From contig JBGOUJ010000377.1 of the NCBI GenBank assembly GCA_041477005.1, forward strand, positions 1-7,755: a stretch of 7,755 nt of DNA, written 5' to 3'. Below the pieces are notes generated by a model. It saw only the letters and a program-made list of their open reading frames with translations, did not search any database and was not told where the DNA came from. Position numbers and translations under genes: made by a program. The DNA is from JBGOUJ01 sp041477005 (GTDB lineage Bacteria; Acidobacteriota; Terriglobia; Bryobacterales; JACQDG01). The stretch's first letter is position 1. Every line of letters begins with the position of its first letter. Shown piece after piece: positions 4,558 to 7,755 of the stretch.

Positions 4558-6705
4558 ATGCGTTTTCGGATAGGGTCGTCTCTATATACTGTCTTGACCC
4601 CTTTTCTGCTGGCGGCCGTGGGCGCCCAGGCTTGGCCGCGCTACGCCAGCCCGATGCCGGTGGAGCTTCGCGTCCCCGGGAATCATCCGTACTTGGCGCT
4701 CACGCCGGATCAGATCGAGCGCGTCAAACAGCGGGCGGCAACCTCGCCGCCGGCCAAGCAGCAGTTGGACCGCATCCTCGCCGCGGCGGATGGCTTCCGC
4801 GAGAAACCATGGGATCAATTGCCGCCGAGAGGCAACCTGGAGCACCGCGCTATCGGTGGACACCTGTTCACGGTGGCGCTGGCCTATGCGTTTTCCGGCG
4901 ACAAGCGTTACGCGGAGTGGACGCGCGACGGTTTGCTCGCCTATGCGGCCCTCTATCCGGGCCTGCCGCGCGTACCCCGGGGGATGAAGCTGTTCACGGG
5001 ATCCCCGTTGGAAGAATCCACGTGGGTGGTGGCCGTAGTGCAAGCTTACGACCTGGTGGCTGCGAGCGGGGTGTTCACGCCGGCGCAGGCCAAGCGCGTG
5101 GAAGACGACCTGCTGCGCGCCTCGACGGCCTGCTTCCGGATCGAAGATTTCAATAACGACCAGCGCATCAAAGACCTGCACTTCCGCTGTTACAACTTCC
5201 AGGCGTGGAACATTGCGGCGGTCGGGCTGGTTGGTTTGGCGGTGAAAGACCGGGATCTGGTGGATTGGGCCATCAACAGCCCGTACGGCCTGCGGCACCT
5301 GGTGGGGCACGACATCAACGACGACGGCGTGTTCTGGGAGCGCGCCGAAGGCTACCACGACTTCGTATTGAGGGCGGTGATGCCGTTCACCGAAGCGACG
5401 CTGCACTGCGGCATGGATCTCTACAACATGAGCGTGCCGGCCGACCGCGCGAAGGATGAAGACGCCCATTACGTCACCAACACCAGCGACCGGCCCAAGT
5501 CGTTGCGGATGATGTTCGAGTCGCTATTCTATCTGACGTTTCCCAATCTGAGCTACCCGGCCCTGGGCGACAGCAGCCCTGGCCCCTTGCGCGCCAATGC
5601 GATTACCCTGGTTGGCTTCGATCGTTACCGCGATGCGAAGCTGGCCTGGCTCCTTCTGCGAGGCCGTCCGGAGGCGCCAGCCGGCGCATCCGCGCGTAAT
5701 TCCCAGTTTGGCGCGGAGTGGCACTGGCTGGCCTACGATCTGCCGGCGGAAGCGCCCTCCTCGTTTCCCATGCAAGAAGGCCGGTTCGCCAACACGGGCG
5801 AGTACCGCAACGGCTGCTCCCTGTTTCCCTCCACCGGCGTCGCCATCCTGCGGCAGGTCTCCGGCGATTACACCACGGAGCCGGACAGCACGGCGGTCTC
5901 GCTCAGCTTCGGGCCGCACGGGGGAGGGCACGGGCATTCGGACAGTTTGAACATCGTGCTGTACGCGCAAGGGCGGCAGTGGATTCCGGACTTTGGCAGC
6001 ATGCCGTATGAAACCCACTGGAAGGCCGAGTGGACGGCGCAGACTATCAGCCATAACACCGTGATCGTGGATGGCGTCTCGCAGAAGCCCACCGGCACGC
6101 GTCGCACCCAGTGGCCGAGCGATAGCAACGCGGACCGGGTGTTCGGCGTGCTGGAGCGCTTTGATGCGCCCTCGAAATCGGCGAGCGCTTACTCCGAGCG
6201 GGCGTACGAAGGCATCCGGTTGCGCCGCGCCGTGAGGCTGCAAGGCAATTCCGTGGTGGATGCATTCACGGCCGCCGACCCCAAGGGCGCGGAGCATCAG
6301 TACGATTACGTGCTGCACATCGATGGACAGCTCCAAGACAGCACGGCGGCGTTAGAGCCTCACGCGGGAAAGCTTGGCGAGATCTGCGGTTATCAACTCG
6401 TCGAGCAGAAAAAGCGCGGCACGGCGAGCGGCTCCTTCAACCTTGTTTTCGCGAGCGAGGGGAAGCAACTGCGCGTGTGGGTTGCCGGCGAGGGCGCGAC
6501 CGAGGTCATTTTCGGTGATGGCCTCACCAATTCGCCGGACCGCAAGATGACGACGCTGGTGCTGCGCCGCAAAGCGCCGCAGACGCAGTTCGTCACCGTG
6601 CTCGAACCGGTGAATGCGGACAATGCCATCCGCGCGGTGCGGACCGAGAAGGCTGAGGTCGTGATCGAGTCGGCGCGAGGCACGCGCCGCGTGCCGCTCG
6701 AATAG
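4558..6705 (+). CDS. Exported heparinase II/III family polysaccharide lyase
   Basis: 715 residues. The frame is open further upstream, but the ATG at 4558 directly begins a Sec signal peptide (MRFRIGSSLYTVLTPFLLAA, then VGAQA) and has an AGGA eight bases before it. The next part (about 40-400) is an alpha/alpha-toroid alginate-lyase-like domain opening with NHPYLALTPDQIERVKQ and holding YNFQAWN (N213) and ERAEGYHDF (Y266, H267). A beta-sandwich heparinase II/III domain follows with GPHGGGHGHSD (452-462) and SHNTVIVDG (498-506). These conserved Asn, Tyr and His residues are the kind used for beta-elimination of uronic-acid polysaccharides such as alginate, heparin-like glycans or glucuronans. 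The product would act in the periplasm or outside. The layout resembles oligoalginate lyases (PL15/PL17), but substrate and PL number cannot be fixed by eye. It is intact and divergent from the antitoxin gene, 154 bases away. Confidence 0.9.
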   Translation: MRFRIGSSLYTVLTPFLLAAVGAQAWPRYASPMPVELRVPGNHPYLALTPDQIERVKQRAATSPPAKQQLDRILAAADGFREKPWDQLPPRGNLEHRAIGGHLFTVALAYAFSGDKRYAEWTRDGLLAYAALYPGLPRVPRGMKLFTGSPLEESTWVVAVVQAYDLVAASGVFTPAQAKRVEDDLLRASTACFRIEDFNNDQRIKDLHFRCYNFQAWNIAAVGLVGLAVKDRDLVDWAINSPYGLRHLVGHDINDDGVFWERAEGYHDFVLRAVMPFTEATLHCGMDLYNMSVPADRAKDEDAHYVTNTSDRPKSLRMMFESLFYLTFPNLSYPALGDSSPGPLRANAITLVGFDRYRDAKLAWLLLRGRPEAPAGASARNSQFGAEWHWLAYDLPAEAPSSFPMQEGRFANTGEYRNGCSLFPSTGVAILRQVSGDYTTEPDSTAVSLSFGPHGGGHGHSDSLNIVLYAQGRQWIPDFGSMPYETHWKAEWTAQTISHNTVIVDGVSQKPTGTRRTQWPSDSNADRVFGVLERFDAPSKSASAYSERAYEGIRLRRAVRLQGNSVVDAFTAADPKGAEHQYDYVLHIDGQLQDSTAALEPHAGKLGEICGYQLVEQKKRGTASGSFNLVFASEGKQLRVWVAGEGATEVIFGDGLTNSPDRKMTTLVLRRKAPQTQFVTVLEPVNADNAIRAVRTEKAEVVIESARGTRRVPLE

Positions 6706-6734
6706 CGGCTGCGTGGAGAGGGACCAGGGAAGAA

Positions 6735-7610
6735 ATGAGGATATTGATTGCGGAGGATGATCCCATCAGCCGGAAGATGCTTGAAGGGTGTCTGATCCAG
6801 TGGGGCTATGAGGTTGTGGTCACCAGTGATGGCGACGAGGCATGGACGGCCCTACAACGGAGGGATGGTCCGAAACTAGCCATCCTGGATTGGATGATGC
6901 CCGGGATGGATGGCGTCCAGGTCTGTCGTGAGGTCAGGAAACGCGTGCGGGAACCTTACGTGTATCTGCTTTTGCTGACAGCCAAATCGCAAAAGAAGGA
7001 CATCATAGAAGCCCTCGATGCCGGGGCGGATGATTACCTGACCAAGCCTTTTGATGCTGACGAGTTGAAAGTTCGCCTGCGAGCCGGCAAGCGCATCCTT
7101 GACCTGCAGGAATACCTACTATCCGCCAGCCAGGCGGCCGAGTCCCCAGCCACCCTTGATTCCTTGACCGGTGTGCGGAAACAGGAGGCGATTGTCGGGG
7201 TCCTGCGGGAGGAACTGGAACGGAGCGGCGCCCAGCCTCTAGGAATACTACTCGCCGACATTGATAACGTTGAAAACATCTACAAGACTTATGGCACGCT
7301 GGCCCGTGATACGGTGCTGCGGGAAGTAGCCAGAAGGATGCGCTCGGCGGTGCAGCCCTATGGTTCCATTGGGCGCTATGGAGGAAAGCGGTTCCTGATC
7401 GTCATACCAGGGTGTAGCCCTTCCCAAATCCTGGACTATGCGGAAAAGCTTCGTGCGTGCGTCAGCGAAGAGCCGATCGATGTACTCAATGGCGTGATCC
7501 CTGTTACCGTCAGTCTGGGCGTGGCGACAACTGATAAGTCGAAAGATGCAGGCGAGCTGATCCGCATGGCCGATGCGGCGGTCTCACGGGCTATCCGCAG
7601 GTGGCTTTGA
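6735..7610 (+). CDS. Response regulator with a degenerate GGDEF output domain
   Basis: 291 residues from an ATG with AGGGA upstream. Residues 1-120 are a complete receiver domain: acidic pocket E7, D8, D9, phospho-acceptor D52 in ILDWMMPGMDG, T82 and K104 (YLTKPF). A short linker (121-140) leads to a GGDEF-fold domain beginning LDSLTGVRKQEA. This output domain looks inactive. The signature reads GGKRF (216-220) instead of GG(D/E)EF, the usual HxxGD is replaced around TLARD (188-192), and the RxxD inhibitory c-di-GMP site is not present before the signature (VQPYGSIGR). LADIDN (173-178) retains a metal-type aspartate. It may therefore act by binding a nucleotide or protein partner instead of making c-di-GMP. 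No histidine kinase is in the window. Its codon use seems less G/C-biased than its neighbours (CTA, ATA, AGG appear), by eye only. Confidence 0.92.
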   Translation: MRILIAEDDPISRKMLEGCLIQWGYEVVVTSDGDEAWTALQRRDGPKLAILDWMMPGMDGVQVCREVRKRVREPYVYLLLLTAKSQKKDIIEALDAGADDYLTKPFDADELKVRLRAGKRILDLQEYLLSASQAAESPATLDSLTGVRKQEAIVGVLREELERSGAQPLGILLADIDNVENIYKTYGTLARDTVLREVARRMRSAVQPYGSIGRYGGKRFLIVIPGCSPSQILDYAEKLRACVSEEPIDVLNGVIPVTVSLGVATTDKSKDAGELIRMADAAVSRAIRRWL

Positions 7611-7632
7611 CAACCTGGCTTGGCTATCCGCA
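7589..7632 (+). repeat. Short direct repeat across the 3' end of the response regulator gene
   Basis: GGCTATCCGCA occurs at 7589-7599, inside the last codons, and again at 7622-7632, just after the stop, with a TGGCTT also repeated between them. It could be a small local duplication or chance. Confidence 0.4.
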
Positions 7633-7717
7633 AAGGACGGTCAAACTTCTTTTGCCTCTCCCGCAGCACACGCCGCGCGAGACCCCGAGCGACAAGGGCG
7701 CAGGCCGGCAATCACCA

Positions 7718-7746
7718 CTCAGCGTCTCCGCGCCTCTGCGGTTTCC
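7718..7746 (-). repeat. Degenerate relative of the CGCAGATGAA repeat, near the window edge
   Basis: Read on the minus strand this begins GGAAACCGCAGA and continues with roughly ten-base units (GGCGCGGAGACGCTGAG). It shares the opening GGAA(A)CCGCAGA with the left arm of the 1141-1220 palindrome. No facing arm is visible before the window ends. The bases 7611-7717 before it show no gene. Confidence 0.45.
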
Positions 7747-7755
7747 CGCCTCCGC

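Noticed and set aside
4582..5469. A 295-codon minus-strand frame opposite the lyase
   Set aside because: It is an antisense shadow created by high third-position GC, rich in Arg, His and Gln, with no motifs.
2768..6705. A polysaccharide-utilisation locus formed by the PIG-L deacetylase and the lyase
   Set aside because: A toxin-antitoxin locus on the opposite strand separates them, and there are no SusC/SusD-type transporters, sugar transporters or further enzymes.

Overview
The window is GC-rich (strong G/C at third codon positions), and most of its genes stand alone or in pairs and encode exported hydrolases. The gene mix suggests a heterotrophic soil-type bacterium, most likely Acidobacteriota of the Solibacter/Bryobacter type: a small secreted cysteine-containing protein resembling DUF5818, a Tat-exported amidohydrolase, a secreted PIG-L deacetylase, a heparinase II/III-type lyase, and intergenic repeats built on CGCAGATGAA units. 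The lineage is inferred from style and remembered families, not from a marker gene.

Layout. 1-716 (+): the C-terminal part of a carbamoyltransferase, cut by the window edge. 739-1098 (+): a small exported protein. 1141-1220: a near-perfect inverted repeat between convergent genes. 2106-1225 and 2504-2103 (-): a two-gene unit, SRPBCC/AHSA1 protein then Tat-exported amidohydrolase, coupled by an ATGA overlap. 2518-2739 (+): a 73-residue membrane protein that starts 13 bases from the divergent SRPBCC gene. 2768-3637 (+): a secreted PIG-L family deacetylase. 3638-3853: a short gene-free stretch. 4403-3854 (-): a toxin-antitoxin locus with an intact ribbon-helix-helix antitoxin and a MazF toxin broken by one missing base. 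4558-6705 (+): an exported heparinase II/III family polysaccharide lyase. 6735-7610 (+): a response regulator with a degenerate GGDEF domain. 7611-7755: no gene, but an imperfect relative of the 1141-1220 repeat near the edge.

How they fit together. The coupled SRPBCC-amidohydrolase pair and the toxin-antitoxin pair are the only clear operons. The lyase and response regulator are adjacent (29-base gap) and may be co-transcribed. The other genes have their own starts. Three starts (2518, 2768 and 4403) carry a TATAAT-like -10 box six to ten bases upstream and no usable Shine-Dalgarno, so their mRNAs may be leaderless.

I found no convincing new multi-gene system. The items most worth a second look are the frameshifted mazF, the leaderless-promoter pattern, the palindromic repeat family, and the GGDEF domain that has lost both its active-site and inhibitory-site signatures.
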